Below are positions 12,901-23,838 of a DNA stretch of 64,000 bases, piece after piece. Origin of the DNA: Fratercula arctica (lineage: Eukaryota > Chordata > Aves > Charadriiformes > Alcidae). Under the pieces are notes generated by a model, which saw only the letters and a program-made list of their open reading frames with translations, made no database searches and had not been told where the DNA came from. Location: NCBI GenBank assembly GCA_947846985.1, contig CANTUZ010000001.1, forward strand, positions 7,178,004-7,242,003, given 5' to 3'. The translations under genes were made by a program, and so were the position numbers. Position 1 is the stretch's first letter. Each line of letters opens with the position of its first letter.

Positions 12901-15900
12901 TTAGCGCTAGAGAAAGTGATGGCCGTGCTGCTGTTTTAAATACTTCTCCTTAGAAACTGCTGCGGTAGGTTCTGGTTTTCAGATACGTTTATAAGCGATA
13001 TTCTGGATAGATGCAATGTAGGAAACTGTTGAACTATACTTTCCACATATTTTTTGGGGGGGCCTTTTTTTAATAATTAGAGGAATCTCATTAAAATGTG
13101 TATTTATTGTAAGGTACTGTGTCTTGTCTGCGTTCAGCTGGGGCACCGAGGAGGTAGCACTATCAAGTTGGGGTTTTTTTCCCCAGTATTTAACCTGAAC
13201 AGGCTTCCTTGAAATGTCACCTGGTTTTGGTTACGTGCTGATGTTACACAAACGAGAGCGCTCGAAACCTACCAGTCTTCCACACTGCTTTCAAACTGGG
13301 ACGTTACTTTGGACTCGATATCGGTTGGAGGTTTGCCAGCTCAATTTAACGGGACTTTTACTGGGTGCCTCCAAGCCATTTGACCGTGAAGAAGAGAACG
13401 TCTCCTGCAGTCAAGTCGCAGCAGAGAGGCCTTGCTGGAGCGATGACTCTGTTGGGCTTTCTCCTTAGTCTGGCTCAAATCCTGGAGAGGGGGTGTGTGT
13501 CGGGGGGATGAGAGCTACGGCTTTCCAAAGGGAAGAACCCAGTCTAATATGGGAACTTCTGACATCCTGAAACCGCTTCTCCAGCGCTTCCCATTCTGTC
13601 TCATGACTCTTCCATAATCTGTCCATGGGGATTGGATCCCAGTGCCCCACTGGGAGTGGGGTTTCGGGAGGGAGATAAAGATTCCAGCCCAGGTAGGGAG
13701 TGCTGATCGTGAAGGAAACTCCTTCTCCACACTTGGTTTCTGAGATAGACGTTAAAATGAAAAATTTAAATTTGCAATGGCAATATTTAGACTCCGGGCA
13801 CTTCTGCAAGCGGTTCCCATAAGGATGTTCCCTGTCACGCAGAGGCTGGCAGGCATTCAGGATTTCCAAAGGAAATACGGCTTCGTGCAGTGTTTTTCGC
13901 AATGGCTGTGAAGTGCAAGTGCGCGCTGGGGCTCAGTGGCTCCAGCGTGAGGAAACTGTTGAAGCGATGGGATCTGCAACGCAGAAAGCTGTCTGTTTTA
14001 TTTGTAACAGCAAAAGCGTGCAAGCTCTGCGAGGGAGGAGGGCAAATAGCATTTAATAAAGCACCATTTATAAATGGGAAAGCACTGATCAAGAAGGAAA
14101 AGGGCTAAAAAAAAAAAAAAAAAAAAAAAATTGACAAGTAGCAGATACTCCTGCAAGTACAGCCTGCGGAGTGTTGGTCCCTTCCAGCAGCGGCAGCTGG
14201 AATGCCAGTATTACCTGCTTGTAAATTATGTGCTTTATATGGCTGAATTTATAGCGTGGCGCTTTAAATACGCGGCTATAGGATGTGATTTTTGTTAGGA
14301 CAGATAGCGTAGACTATCGGTCTCAGTCTTCAGTTCTCACCTAAAACCGCAGCGGTTGACAAACTCTCATCTATTTATTTTTTTCCTACCCCCAGAATAT
14401 ATCCCGTGTTCTCCTCCTAGGCTCCAAATTGACAATTAGCCGTTGTCTGCTCTCCAGCTTCTTTTTATACACATCCTATTTTGAGAGGAGAAGATGCTGA
14501 GAGCTGTTTCTTCTGGAGAAGGCACCTGGAAAGCTGCCGTGCCCCGGCCAGAGCCCAGCCTCATCTCTCCCTGCCACTACGTAGTTCTGCCAGTAAAGCG
14601 GGGAGAGCGCGAACCTGTTCCCCGCGAGCGTCAGGCTCGATGTTTTGTATCTTCTTTTGAAGAAAACCACTGTGACAGTGCGAGGTTATCTGCTTATTTG
14701 GCAAATTCCAATTGAAGTTTCCTTTCTGGAGAGTCACGTCCAGCTTTGTTTCTGCATTACACCGCCCATTGAAGAGGCTTTCTGTTTTCCATGTGACCAA
14801 ACACCTTGTTTTAATAGTTGATTCCTGCCAAGTTTGCCTCTTAACCTCCCCTTGTCCTTTCATTACACGTTCAGCTTTCATATTCTGTCATTCTGAGACC
14901 TTTTTTTCTTTTTCTTTCCCTTTCTCTGTCGTCTTTCCTACTAGCTGTCTGCAGCATCCAGCCCTTCCAGTCAGAGTCCTCACAGAGCCTCAGGAAAGGA
15001 TCCCTTTGCAGAGCTCTCTCTCCAGGATTTCTTGTAGAACAACTTAGGTATTGTCCGTTATGCTGGGGAGGTGCTGGTTTTGGTGATATAAAACAAAATC
15101 AAAGTTCTGATTGGAGTTTTATTAACGTGACTAGAACTGCTTCTGAAGAAAACAAAACAAGTCATGTTGAGTTGGAAGCATTGTGGAAGTGACTTGGCAA
15201 CTCGGTGTACGTAACCGCGGCAGTTTAAAGGCCCGATCAAGTCATTTTTGCTTCACTATTTTGGAAATAAAAGTTTTCTAGTTCCTTCCTGAACTGCAAG
15301 AGCCACGACACGTGGTACTTTGCAGCTGGGGAGAAGGAACTGGTACTGCCTGGTTTTTACCACTTCATCAGGAAAACGTTTAGGGCTCGTGGCTATCGAC
15401 AAACCCCTGACTGCTGCTGGCGGCTGCTCCTGCCCTTCCCCGTGTTCCTTGACCAAAGAGTTCACTTCATGCAGAAGGCGGCGCTTGGTTTCATGCGTGC
15501 GAGGGTTAAATCTTGGTCCGGGTGTGCACTGGAGTTCTTTTTCCTTTTATCAATCGGAGGCGGGTGGAAATTAAATACTAAAATGAGTGAAAACACGAAA
15601 AAAATTCAAGAATATAGTCTAAAGAAGGAGTAGGCTTTATTGCACACAGCACCCGCTTTTCTTTGTGCGGTTTCTCTGGTTCAGCGTGAAAAGTGACCCT
15701 GAGTTCTCTGCGTAACGTTGTGATCTGTGTGCGCAGGCGCTGGTGACAGTGTTGCACGGATAAATAGGGGTGGCTTTTTTTTTTTTATTGTTGGCCAGAC
15801 CATGTGAATGCAGAGAGTTGTTCCAAAGGCTGGTGTGGCTGGGAAAACAGTCCTTCCGGTTGTTTTCTGGCCCTGATTTCATAAACTTCTTATTTCTGTT

Positions 15901-16038
15901 GGAAACTTCAGATCTTGGGGTAGGTTGGGCATTTGAAGAATGGAGATTTTTGAAGAAAATGGAGGTTTATGTCGAAGTTCTGCTTCTGTTGGATGTTAAC
16001 ATGAGGGTTTTTAATCTTTCCAGATTCAATTTATGTAA
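797..16038 (+). CDS. PICALM: PICALM (CALM clathrin adaptor), C-terminal coding part, spliced
   Basis: PICALM bends plasma membrane, recruits clathrin and AP-2, and sorts small R-SNAREs during endocytosis. The N-terminal ANTH domain lies before the window; about the last 190 residues are here. Exons with GT/AG ends: 797-904, 1837-1968, 2058-2088, 3046-3145, 4688-4711, 6794-6853, 9347-9451, then either 14945-15037 or 16024-16038. All joins keep frame. Recognised text includes FESVFGNKSSN, DDLDSSLANLVG, GGSNWQPK, PVMAYPATTPTG, TLIYSQPVMRPPNPFGP and the final IQFM, which match vertebrate PICALM closely. The unstructured region contains an NPF motif (EH-domain ligand). The segment LANLVGNLGI corresponds to the nuclear export signal described for human CALM and is split between exons 1837-1968 and 2058-2088. 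Convergent neighbour: CCDC83. Identification is essentially certain; which exon combinations are used cannot be seen. Confidence 0.97.
1837..1968 (+). CDS. PICALM: PICALM coding exon (FDELGGLLKPTVASQN...)
   Basis: The acceptor is ttccaag and the donor gtaagt at 1969. The 132-nt exon ends one base into an asparagine codon. It encodes FDELGGLLKPTVASQNQS and DDLDSSLANLVG. The last residues begin the hydrophobic nuclear export segment that continues in the next exon. Confidence 0.96.
2058..2088 (+). CDS. PICALM: PICALM 31-nt coding exon (NLGIGNGTTKN)
   Basis: A very short exon with acceptor gtcacag and donor gtgagt at 2089. It encodes the rest of NLGIGNGTTK and two bases of the following Asn. 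Only 89 nt of intron separate it from the previous exon. Being 31 nt it is not divisible by three, so skipping it alone would shift the frame. Confidence 0.95.
2618..2690 (-). mobile_element. CR1 LINE 3'-end relic in PICALM intron
   Basis: The + strand reads tcatagaat, then ttggaagggaccca, then gatcattgaatccaactcc. This is the reverse complement of a CR1 3' terminus (the plus-sense CR1 end reads ...gggtcccttccaa...attctatga). It is short and diverged, so an old copy. Confidence 0.8.
3046..3145 (+). CDS. PICALM: PICALM coding exon (DVNWTQPGEKKLTGGSNWQP...)
   Basis: The acceptor is tttgaag (weak polypyrimidine tract) and the donor gtaagc at 3146. It is 100 nt and ends on a codon boundary after WNAPTL. 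That phase-0 end lets the 24-nt exon at 4688 be included or skipped without changing frame. Confidence 0.95.
3146..4687 (+). other. PICALM: PICALM intron
   Basis: No gene or transposon recognised. It holds an A-run near 3,790-3,806 and a 13-base G-run at 4,344-4,356. The 4,050-4,130 stretch is locally G-rich but has no coding support. Confidence 0.6.
4688..4711 (+). CDS. PICALM: PICALM 24-nt microexon (NGMHFPQY)
   Basis: Eight codons, phase 0 on both sides, between acceptor aatacag and donor gtaagt. The peptide NGMHFPQY matches the optional insert known in human PICALM isoforms just before APPVMAYP. It is too short to find by ORF length and was located by matching the expected peptide. Confidence 0.93.
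4712..6793 (+). other. PICALM: PICALM intron
   Basis: A/T-rich intron with short A- and T-runs (about 4,829-4,843 and 5,309-5,320). Nothing else was recognised. Confidence 0.6.
6794..6853 (+). CDS. PICALM: PICALM coding exon (APPVMAYPATTPTGMMGYGM)
   Basis: A 60-nt phase-0 exon between acceptor acaccag and donor gtaagt at 6854. The encoded Pro/Thr/Met-rich peptide is nearly the same as in mammals, with only conservative Met/Ile exchanges in the GMMGYGM end. Confidence 0.96.
6854..9346 (+). other. PICALM: PICALM intron
   Basis: Carries the CR1 fragment at 7,588-7,932. Apart from that and the 18-T acceptor tract at its end, nothing was recognised. Confidence 0.6.
7588..7932 (-). mobile_element. 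CR1 LINE fragment, antisense to PICALM
   Basis: The + strand begins atcatagaatcacagaatgg and ttggaagggacctt, the reverse complement of a CR1 3' end. The minus strand reads through the CR1 ORF2 C-terminal text: FQYLKGAYRKDGEGPF, DRTRGNGLKLKEGRFRLD and [20 protein letters not shown]. About 345 nt, 5'-truncated, diverged from the copies at 18.8 and 63 kb, and closer to the one at 45.7 kb. Confidence 0.93.
9347..9451 (+). CDS. PICALM: PICALM coding exon with NPF motif
   Basis: A 105-nt phase-0 exon after an 18-base poly-T acceptor tract ending tttag, with donor gtgagt at 9452. It encodes PSQMGGIPVMTQPTLIYSQ and then VMRPPNPFGPVPGAQ. The Asn-Pro-Phe is an EH-domain docking motif. The exon ends exactly at a codon boundary, so it can join in frame to either 14945 or 16024. 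Confidence 0.96.
9452..14944 (+). other. PICALM: PICALM intron before the alternative tails
   Basis: A 5.5-kb intron. It contains G/T-rich low-complexity sequence at about 12,480-12,545, a T/G-rich patch at 13,050-13,075, and a 24-base A-run at about 14,107-14,130. ORFs here (up to 145 codons) show no codon pattern or protein text I recognise. Confidence 0.6.
14945..15037 (+). CDS. PICALM: PICALM alternative C-terminal exon, AP180-like tail
   Basis: A strong polypyrimidine tract ending ttcctactag precedes 31 codons in the phase left by exon 9347-9451: LSAASSPSSQSPHRASGK, then DPFAELSLQDFL, then TAG. The tail resembles the C-terminus of the paralogue AP180/SNAP91, which also starts after a GTQ and ends in a DP-xx-xL-x-x-x-DFL pattern. 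It adds a DPF motif, a known ligand of the AP-2 alpha appendage, that the IQFM form lacks. An AATAAA at 15,266 could end this transcript. A possible donor (gtattg at 15,048) would instead make it an internal exon with a stop. The coding assignment is strong; how often it is used is unknown. Confidence 0.85.
   Translation: MSAASSPSSQSPHRASGKDPFAELSLQDFL
15266..15271 (+). terminator. PICALM: Possible poly(A) signal for the alternative PICALM tail exon
   Basis: An AATAAA 229 nt after the TAG of the AP180-like tail exon. If used, it would make 14,945-about 15,290 a true alternative last exon. Confidence 0.45.
16024..16038 (+). CDS. PICALM: PICALM terminal coding exon (IQFM stop)
   Basis: The acceptor taatctttccag is followed at once by ATT CAA TTT ATG TAA, giving the Ile-Gln-Phe-Met C-terminus of the main PICALM isoforms. 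Only 15 coding nt precede the 3' UTR, so ORF length cannot detect it. Confidence 0.94.
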   Translation: MQFM

Positions 16039-17021
16039 CTGTGTTAGACAGAAGAGAGAGGAACGTCTCCAAAAAGATGTGCTCATCAGTACCTCCCCCC
16101 CACTTCCAGGAAAAAACGAACTTCAGTCTCTCAAACTCTCCTCTTCTGTTAAACGATGCAGTGAAATGATGAAGACCAATGAAGGAACCTGGGACGACTC
16201 CGTGAGAACACATCGCTATACAATACAAAGCCAAGAATTGCCATGAATTAAGACTAAGATCTATTTTTTTTTTTTTTTTTTTGTCCTGGCGACTAACACG
16301 TCGATACTTTCAGCTTCTAATATCCCTAATCGGTAACGTACGAAGAGAAGCCTTTATTCTGGAAATTGAGATTGGTGGTTGGAAACGCTGTCCGGAACGG
16401 AGATGTGTCCTTCACCGTAACCCGACACAAGACTTCGGGCAGGGGAGGGTCAAGTCCTAACTCGTAACTCTGCAGTTACCTTTTCTTCACTCCTCACCAG
16501 TGTAGGCACAGCAGTAATGGAAATTAACTTTTTTTTAAAAATTATATATTCAGTTTGCAGTAGACATTCCTTATGTATTATTGTTTGTATTTATTTATGA
16601 TTATCAATTTAACATTAATATTGTATCAAGAAAAAAAACTCCCTTATGAAAATGAGTACGGATGTATACAGTCTGTCTGATTTTTATCCCCACAGAATGA
16701 ACCTGATTCAGAACGCTTTTCAGCTGACATACAGAGCACTAAATATTTTAAAGGTCTGAATCTAATGAATTCTCAGTATATATGGGAATTAGGGAAGAGC
16801 TGTAAAATGCATTAATCCTTATAGTCAATTCTGTGCCTAGGGTTTCGCAAGGGAACAGTTAACTGACTCGAAGCACTACATTTTTAATTCAGCATTAGTG
16901 CAGTGGGAAGGAACTTTATTGCTTTGTGCTTGGCATGTCATTATTTTTACATTTGACATTATAAGGCCTTTCCAAAATGAATGTGAGGAATTGCTTTCAC
17001 TTTAAGACTTTCCTTCTTTTC

Positions 17022-17024
<3 letters not shown>

Positions 17025-17062
<38 letters not shown>
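17025..17062 (+). repeat. 38-base poly(A) tract in PICALM 3' UTR
   Basis: An uninterrupted run of A counted directly, followed by gaagaaatatatataa. It is a likely internal-priming site for oligo-dT cDNA and length-unstable in sequencing. Confidence 0.9.
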
Positions 17063-17064
<2 letters not shown>

Positions 17065-17422
17065 AGAAATATATATAAATTGAGGTGTTATGTGTTGGGG
17101 GGAAGCCTTTTCATTTGGCTAGTGCCATGTTTATGATCATGTACCTTTTAAAAGTTAAAAAAAAAAAAAAAAAGGGGGAAGTAGCTTCCTTACATGTGTC
17201 TAGTGGGTATTTAGTTAACGGAGAATTAAAGTTGCACTGTTGATCGGTGCTTTGTGTAAATACATCATAACTTCTGGGTGGAGTGGGGCCTTCAGAAGGA
17301 GGAGTCAGTGATATGAAAGCAATTCTGTACATGAATTAAGCATACTTGCTGCATTGTCTCTGCAGATTCTATTTTTGTTTAAAATATTAAAATGTACGTT
17401 AGCAAAAATGGGTGGATTTTCA

Positions 17423-17428
17423 AATAAA
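17423..17428 (+). terminator. PICALM: Upstream poly(A) signal AATAAA in PICALM 3' UTR
   Basis: A canonical AATAAA about 105 nt before the last signal. It could be a proximal cleavage choice. Confidence 0.5.
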
Positions 17429-17527
17429 ATGCAGCTTCCACAGAACTTTTGTTACGGTATGAAAGTCTGAGGTGCTTCTTTTCTTTTTGCTGCTTAAAAT
17501 GTGCACTGATAATTGCTTTGTTTACTT

Positions 17528-17533
17528 AATAAA
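17528..17533 (+). terminator. PICALM: Distal poly(A) signal AATAAA of PICALM
   Basis: A canonical hexamer; the sequence after about 20 nt becomes T/G-rich (tgcatgttgt), as expected of a downstream element. It is the last AATAAA on this strand before sequence that no longer resembles a transcript end. Confidence 0.7.
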
Positions 17534-17559
17534 ATACCAAATGTATTTCATACGTGCAT

Positions 17560-20500
17560 GTTGTATTAGAGGAAAGGCAGCCCTGGGCAGCTGTGAATGG
17601 CGTGACCTCGACACCACCTTCCCCTGGGGCTGCAGGAGCCGGCCTTAGTCCCCCTGGAACGAGTGGTCTCATGAAGAGCTGGATTCCCTACTTAATCTGG
17701 TATTTCACCATCTTCTAGTTTTTCAGAATATTCCTGGCATAATAATAAAACTTATACTGTTTACAACTGAGCAAGGAGTATAAATACGCCCAAATAAGTA
17801 TTTAGGTACCTTCCCTCGTCTTGCAGCCGAGGGTGATGCTGGAGGAGCCGGGAGGAGCCTGCTCAGACCCTCGGCCGCCTTTTGGTGCTCGCTTTGATCA
17901 CAGGGAGCTGGGCTAGAAATGGAACTTCCCTCTGCTCAGCGACCCCAGGCTCATCCGGAAGGATGTACATCATGAAATGATGAGTACAGACAGGTAGATT
18001 TACAATTGCTTTCTAAAAACATGAATTAAAAAAACTGGAAACTGTTACTTTTGGAGCATGTAGTGCATAGAGCACGTGGGGGAGTTTCATACGCGCTTGT
18101 CTTGTTTCATATACACTTACGGCTTTTACCGTCCTCCGAAGGGGGCTGTCGGCGTGGGTCTGTGCCACCAGAGAACAACTTCTTTGTCGTTTTTGCTTGC
18201 ACTCAGAATATCAAAAATGTGAATTGTCCGGATCAGGGTTCAGCTGGAAAAAAGGTGGATGTCTCTGTCCTGTCGGCTAAATCGGTGACTGCCAGGGTAC
18301 GAATTGTTCTGAAACACAGACTGGAGCCTGGGTGAAAGGTTAAGGCAGACCTTCCTCTTCCCAGTGTGCTGGGGTATGATAAAAACAGACACCAACCTTG
18401 TCATCTTTTCGGGTCTGTGATGCTGCACCGTGGTTTCAGTCTCCGGTTTGAGGCTGTTGACTGAGGACGGATCTGCCCACTGAGTTATTTCTGATCCCTC
18501 GCCCCCTGTTTGTGGGGCTGGGGACCTGGGGCTGCAAATCGGGCAGGTGCCAAAAATCCCCAGACAAATACACGCAGCTCTCCTGCAGGGGTGATGAATT
18601 CAGCGCTCGTCCTTTACTGCTCGCTCGTAGCTGCTCCGTGTTCGTGGCCACGGCGCGGGTTCAGCTGTCTTGCTGGAGGCCTTGTGAGTAAACCTTGCTT
18701 TGGGTTTGCTCTTCAGAGACAAACTGGGGCGAGAGTTTGCTTGAGGATTATTTTCCCATTCCCTTTGTTCCTCATAGAATCATAGAATCATAGGGTTGGA
18801 AGGGACCTCAGGAGATCATCTAGTCCAACCCCCCTGCCAGAGCAGGGTCACCCAGAGCAGGTTACACAGGAACACGTCCAGGCGGGTTTTGAATGTCTCC
18901 AGAGATGGAGACTCCACCACCTCTCTGGGCAGCCTGTGCCAGGGCTCTGCCACCCTCAGGGTAAAGAAGTTCCTCCTCATGTTTAGGTGGAACTTCTTGT
19001 GCTCAAGTTTGTGCCCATTGCCTCTTGTCCTGTCCCCGGGCACTACTGAAAAGAGCCTGGTCCCATCCTCCTGACACCCACCCTTTAAGTATTTATAAGT
19101 GTTGATAAGATCCCCCCTCAGCCGTCTTTTTTCCAGACTGAAGAGACCCAAATCCCTCAGCCTTTCCTCATAAGAGAGGTGTTCCAGTCCCCTAATCATC
19201 TTGGTAGCCCTCTGCTGCACCCTTTCCAGCAGTTAAGTATGTTTGCTTTCACTATTGCTGGAATAACGTTCAGTTGTGGCTTAATCTAAAAAGCATAGCT
19301 CAGAGACGTGTTTCTTTTGAATTACAGGCCATTTTTAATAAGGGGGGGGGTGTGAAAACCTGGTTCTCCTCAAAATTGAGTTCAAAGAGCAAACCGCGGA
19401 GCAGAACTGCCTGCTCCTAGCAAGCAGTGGAGGATACAGTGCGTCGTTAAAGGGATGCGGTTCCTTTTCGAGCTTTGTGAAGGAAACCAGTGTGTCAGAA
19501 TCATCACAACATTTTCATTTTTCTTTTTTTTTTTTTTAAATCAGAGATTTATATAATTAAACCAACTGGATTTACCTCTTGAGGCAATTGCGCTTGCCAG
19601 AACAAGAACCTGAGCAGCTCCTGCCCGCAGGTGTTTTCTAAAAGCCCAAATGTAGAATCTTAATCTCAAGACGAATCTAAATTCTTTTGCTGCTTATGGT
19701 TTTTTTTTTTGTTGTTTCAAAGTCACAGACTGAGCTCTTCTGTGCCGTAAACTGACAGTACCTCAGGAAATGTTTAAAAACCATTTTTACGTGACATCAG
19801 ATGGTCCGTTCGGGCAGCTACTGGAAGAAGTCACAGCCTCTCTCAGCTGCCAAACGGCCTTTCAGCAGGCAGAAGGGCCAAGGTGAAACCTTGCATCTTT
19901 ATTAGAGGGAAAAGCGGCTGTTTCCAGAGCCTGGTATAAACGTTGTAGTGATATAAATGAATTGCAACTTGAAAGCCATGACATAATTGAGATAAAGACT
20001 GTGGCAGAAAAATGGGGTTTATGTGCCAAAAACACTGAGAGAGATGATAGGAAATGCTGGTGGGAGCAGAAGATTGACAAGATAATGTTAAGGGCAGTGA
20101 AGAAATGTGCTGAATGCAGAAGAAAAATCCGCGTTAATGGAAGCATATGTAAAGTAAATAAGAGCTTTCTCCTTGGCCCGTTGACCTCTGCAGCGCTCAC
20201 ACTGCCGCGGAGGCAGCAGAAACAGTCCTGACATCTTTCACTGAATTTGTCCAAGAAGAAAAATCTGTGTGTTTCTGGTGTTTTCCATGTTCAAACTGGA
20301 GAACGAAGGGACTTGGCTGCCCAGAGCAGGAGCGTGAGTGAGGAGGAGAGAACCCCGAAGAGGTTCCTCTCAAGGTGTAACGTTGCTGCCACCCACTTTG
20401 GCACCCTTTTGTATCCGAAGGCTGAGTAAATACTATCTCCGTTTCACTCGTGGGAGATGACTTGCCCCAAGATAACGAATCAAGTCTATGAGTTGAGCGA

Positions 20501-23500
20501 AACGTGTTTCGTATTTCTTTTGTTGCTTCTCTGCTGATGAAATTTCCTGAGGCGAAGATCAAAAAAGCCTTGGAACGATCAGCCAGCTTCCTTAAAAGTT
20601 GTGCTGTGCGAGCCGATAATGGTACTGAAAATGTGTTGGACGCAAGCGTGTTGCTCTGGATACCCGGCGGCTGCGGCATACGAGGAGAGCCGAGGTCTCG
20701 GGTTGATTTTCGTAGCACAGATCTCTGCCTTGTTCGCGGTGGTAACTGCTGAACCCCCCCGTACTGGCTACAGCCATTGCCGAGTATCATTTCTCTATCA
20801 AAGCACTATTTGATACAATTTTAGCCTCTCGCTGCACTTTAACGACTAAAAATGAGGAAAAGATCCAGCACCATGTCAAATCCCAGTTTTCCATGGCTCA
20901 GTGGAGATGTTCGATGGGCCGCTAAACGGGAACAGTTGTTGGCATCTCGTTACCGTGTCACGTCCTAAAACAACACGGTGTTCGTGGTAGTCTGCGCAAC
21001 ACGAGCTCCGAAGTGCCGTGTTACAGAGAAACAGCCTGCCTTCTGCTGGGGACTCAAAATCCAAGGGAAAGTCTTTTCCAGAGGAACGTCCAGCTGCAAA
21101 ACATCGGTGGCTTAAAACGCTAACGCCATTAGATTCTCTGTTCCTTGCTTGTCACTATAGTGTAACTTCTCAGTCCATTAGCTTCTGCCTTGACCTTGTT
21201 CTGGCAAACTCCTGTTAGCCCGCAGAAGCAGAGCCTTTCATAACTTCTCCCGGAGAGCAGCCAAACAAGAACAAATGCGGCAGAACGAGTCTCCTACCCT
21301 CGTTTCCCCAAACATGCAGGTCTGAACCTGCGGAAAGCTTGCCTTGTTATACAGCCTGCATCGGAGGCTGCAAACCGCTCAAAAACCAGCCCCAAAGTGA
21401 AGTAACCGACATTCCCCGCAGCTCGGGCTGGGGAGAGACCGTACTCGCGCAGACGGACTATAAGGCAATATAATCCCCTTGCTTGACTCCAGAGGGAAAT
21501 TGCTCAGAGGGGCTTCAAACCAGCAGTGCGCTGAGGCAAGCAGCTGCTTTCATCGCTCCAGTGGCTCCCGGCTACCAGCCCACCCCACCCCACCCTGATT
21601 TTTTTTTAGGCATTTGATGGATCGATCGTTCTCAGTCCCAGCATGTGCACTTCAGTTCTAGTAAAACAGCTTTTATTACCAGACGCTTACACGCAACTTG
21701 GGCGATGCTCATATTTCTTTAGCTTTGAATTTCCAGGGAACACATGTGAGGGTTTTGGTTTTGTTTTGTTTTTTTTTTCCTGTTGAAATTGCAAGTTTCT
21801 GGTGGTGTGTGCCAGTTAAATACTCGACTCCAGCTCAGCCGGGGTTTGGCTTGGATTATTGTTGGATTATGGACATAGCATACACGGACGCTTTCCTGCG
21901 TCTGGTAGCCTAACTAGTGTCCTCTTGCACAACAGAAACACAGCACAGAAAAGGCATTTCATAACGCTGGGAATTTAAGGGTGACTCCGGTAAGTTTTGT
22001 TCTAACCGGAGCGGTGAACCCCAGCTCCCATTGTTTGAGTAGGAGTGGGAATCGTTGGCTGTGCTGCCAGAAAGTGGACCAATCAGCCCTCTCTTTTACA
22101 ACATGTTGCTCATTTCTGAGAGCTTTTTCCCAGTAACAGAATTATCAAATCCAGATGCCTCATTTGCTGAAGACCTAGCTTTCTCCGTATAAAAGCCTCA
22201 CACTGGCCTTAATGCTAATCCTATAGAAATCAAGGGGATTTGGGACACTTCACTAAATATGTTTTGCTACAGGCTGTTGCTTCTGGCTCCTGCTACCCTA
22301 ATTAGCATGTTTCAGGTTTCTTTTTAACTCCCTCTCACCCACACAGGCATTTATGGTAAAAGGCAAAACAAAACAGTGATTTGAAGAAGCGAAGTTTCTT
22401 TTTTCCCAAGGTGCGAGTTTATGTTGTGCTGCCACAGGTCCTACACACGGCGGTGTGCGTTCTGGGCACACGCAAAATGAAGCCTGGAGACGGGCCCTGC
22501 ATTTACAGCCCTAGGAAAGGTAAATGCCCTTTGGGGGGCGGTGGGAAGAAGGAGAGGCCTTTCTTTAACTGCAAAGCTGTTCAGCATAAGCCATATTCTA
22601 ATTCTGCGACTAACCGAAAAGCTAAATTAATCACTGAGCAGAACTACTCTCTCTTTCGAGTAAGCCATTTCATGGGGCTTGCCCTTCGCTCCAAGAAAGC
22701 CAGTGTAGCCGACGGGAAGCTTCTGTTGTGCCGAGAACATGACCAGCTCGCAAGTATGGATCCCCGGCCTCTCCCCACTCGAGTGCTGGGAGTCACCTCA
22801 GTCTTGGCGATTTGATTTACAGCAGGGACACATCCCAGTTTAAACTGTTTACTCTGCAACTCAAGGAAACATCCGCTGGGCAGGAATATTTGAGCCCGCT
22901 TGAAAAACGAAATGTTTGCGCTGAAGTACAGGATAAGCTGAGACACTGCGTAGCTACGAGTTGTTTAAAATATTTCAAGTTTTTTAAAAAGCTTTACTCC
23001 AAACAGACGATTCACCTGTCAAGGGTTTAAATCAGACCATTGAATGCTTTCACAAGTTTCTAAATAGGAAATGCGTAGGTCAGAAGCCTTCTTGTGCCCG
23101 CGGGAGGTGACTGCGCCGTGCGCTCCTGGGAGGGTGTCCAGGGCGCGCAATGAGAGTGGAAACCCCCCCCCCCCGGCTCAGTGCAGGGTCATAGAAACTA
23201 GCCGCAAACCAAAGATACAGGGTTACACAACGTATTTGGCCAATTCTAAATAAATAAACAAATATTTAAGACTTTGATGATTGTTGTGCTCTGGTTTTTT
23301 TATTTTTTTTTAAATGAATTTTTCATTATTTCAATATATTAAAGTAGGGGGTTTATGGAGACAGATAAAATGGATTCAGACATTCAATTTCTAGCAATAG
23401 CTGAATTCTGCTTGGATAAATTAGATTCTACTTTAGCAGGGTATTAAGTATTTTTTAACAGGTCTATGTTTTATGGCAGGCTGCATTTACCCGTTCCGTG

Positions 23501-23550
23501 TCTGATCAAGAGGGAATTCCATGTTTGACAGACTGCAAGCGCGGGCCACA
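17560..23550. other. Convergent intergenic spacer between PICALM and CCDC83
   Basis: Both flanking genes point into this 6-kb spacer. Apart from the CR1 at 18,771-19,236 no element was recognised. Several ORFs of 60-197 codons exist, but the count is about what chance gives and none carries recognisable protein text. Confidence 0.7.
18771..19236 (-). mobile_element. CR1 LINE 3' fragment, young
   Basis: The + strand starts with repeated tcatagaa octamer units and continues as the reverse complement of CR1 ORF2. The minus strand encodes an uninterrupted 134-codon stretch with [40 protein letters not shown] and [20 protein letters not shown]. Over the shared part its translation differs from the copy at 63 kb at only about four of some 130 residues. 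Heavily 5'-truncated (about 465 nt of an element usually several kb). Confidence 0.95.
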
Positions 23551-23554
23551 AAAA

Positions 23555-23838
23555 CTAAATATTAACTCGGATGCTTTATTAGATATATGTGGAGCTACGT
23601 GGACTGAGAAGCCCCAAAAGCACACAAGCGGTCTCATAGCGGTAAGGAAAGCAACATTTCAGTTAGCCATCTGCACACAGACATACCTCTCGTTAAACTT
23701 CTGTGTGTAAATCATGATCCAGGCACTCAGAAGTAGTTTTCACAAAGCCCAATGGCACACGCTTCTTGAAGAACAGAGCAAATATTTAATGAATCGAGAA
23801 TGTTACATTTCTCTGTGAACGGCACAGCTTGCCTATTT
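23555..23838 (-). other. CCDC83: CCDC83 3' UTR
   Basis: Follows the TAA. A minus-strand ATTAAA lies at 23,785-23,790 and an AATAAA at 23,575-23,580. The end could be near 23,765 or 23,555; the sequence does not decide. Confidence 0.55.
23575..23580 (-). terminator. CCDC83: Poly(A) signal AATAAA, CCDC83
   Basis: + strand tttatt is AATAAA on the minus strand, about 260 nt after the stop codon. Confidence 0.45.

Larger units (their letters stand above)
16039..17552 (+). other. PICALM: PICALM 3' untranslated region
   Basis: A/T-rich sequence from the IQFM stop to the AATAAA at 17,528. It includes an AU-rich stretch with overlapping TTATTTAT near 16,590, a T-run at 16,263-16,282, and a 38-base A-run at 17,025-17,062. 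The end is inferred from the poly(A) signal, so it is good to within some tens of bases. Confidence 0.8.

Noticed and set aside
19962..20231. 89-codon + strand frame with CAKN/CAECRRK cysteines
   Set aside because: The cysteines do not form a regular zinc-binding pattern and the frame overlaps a longer opposite one; no support as a gene.
20197..20790. 197-codon open frame on the minus strand in the PICALM-CCDC83 spacer
   Set aside because: No recognisable protein text, Ser/Arg-rich mixed composition, and overlapping frames on both strands. A rough estimate for 64 kb on both strands gives about 0.5 frames this long by chance.
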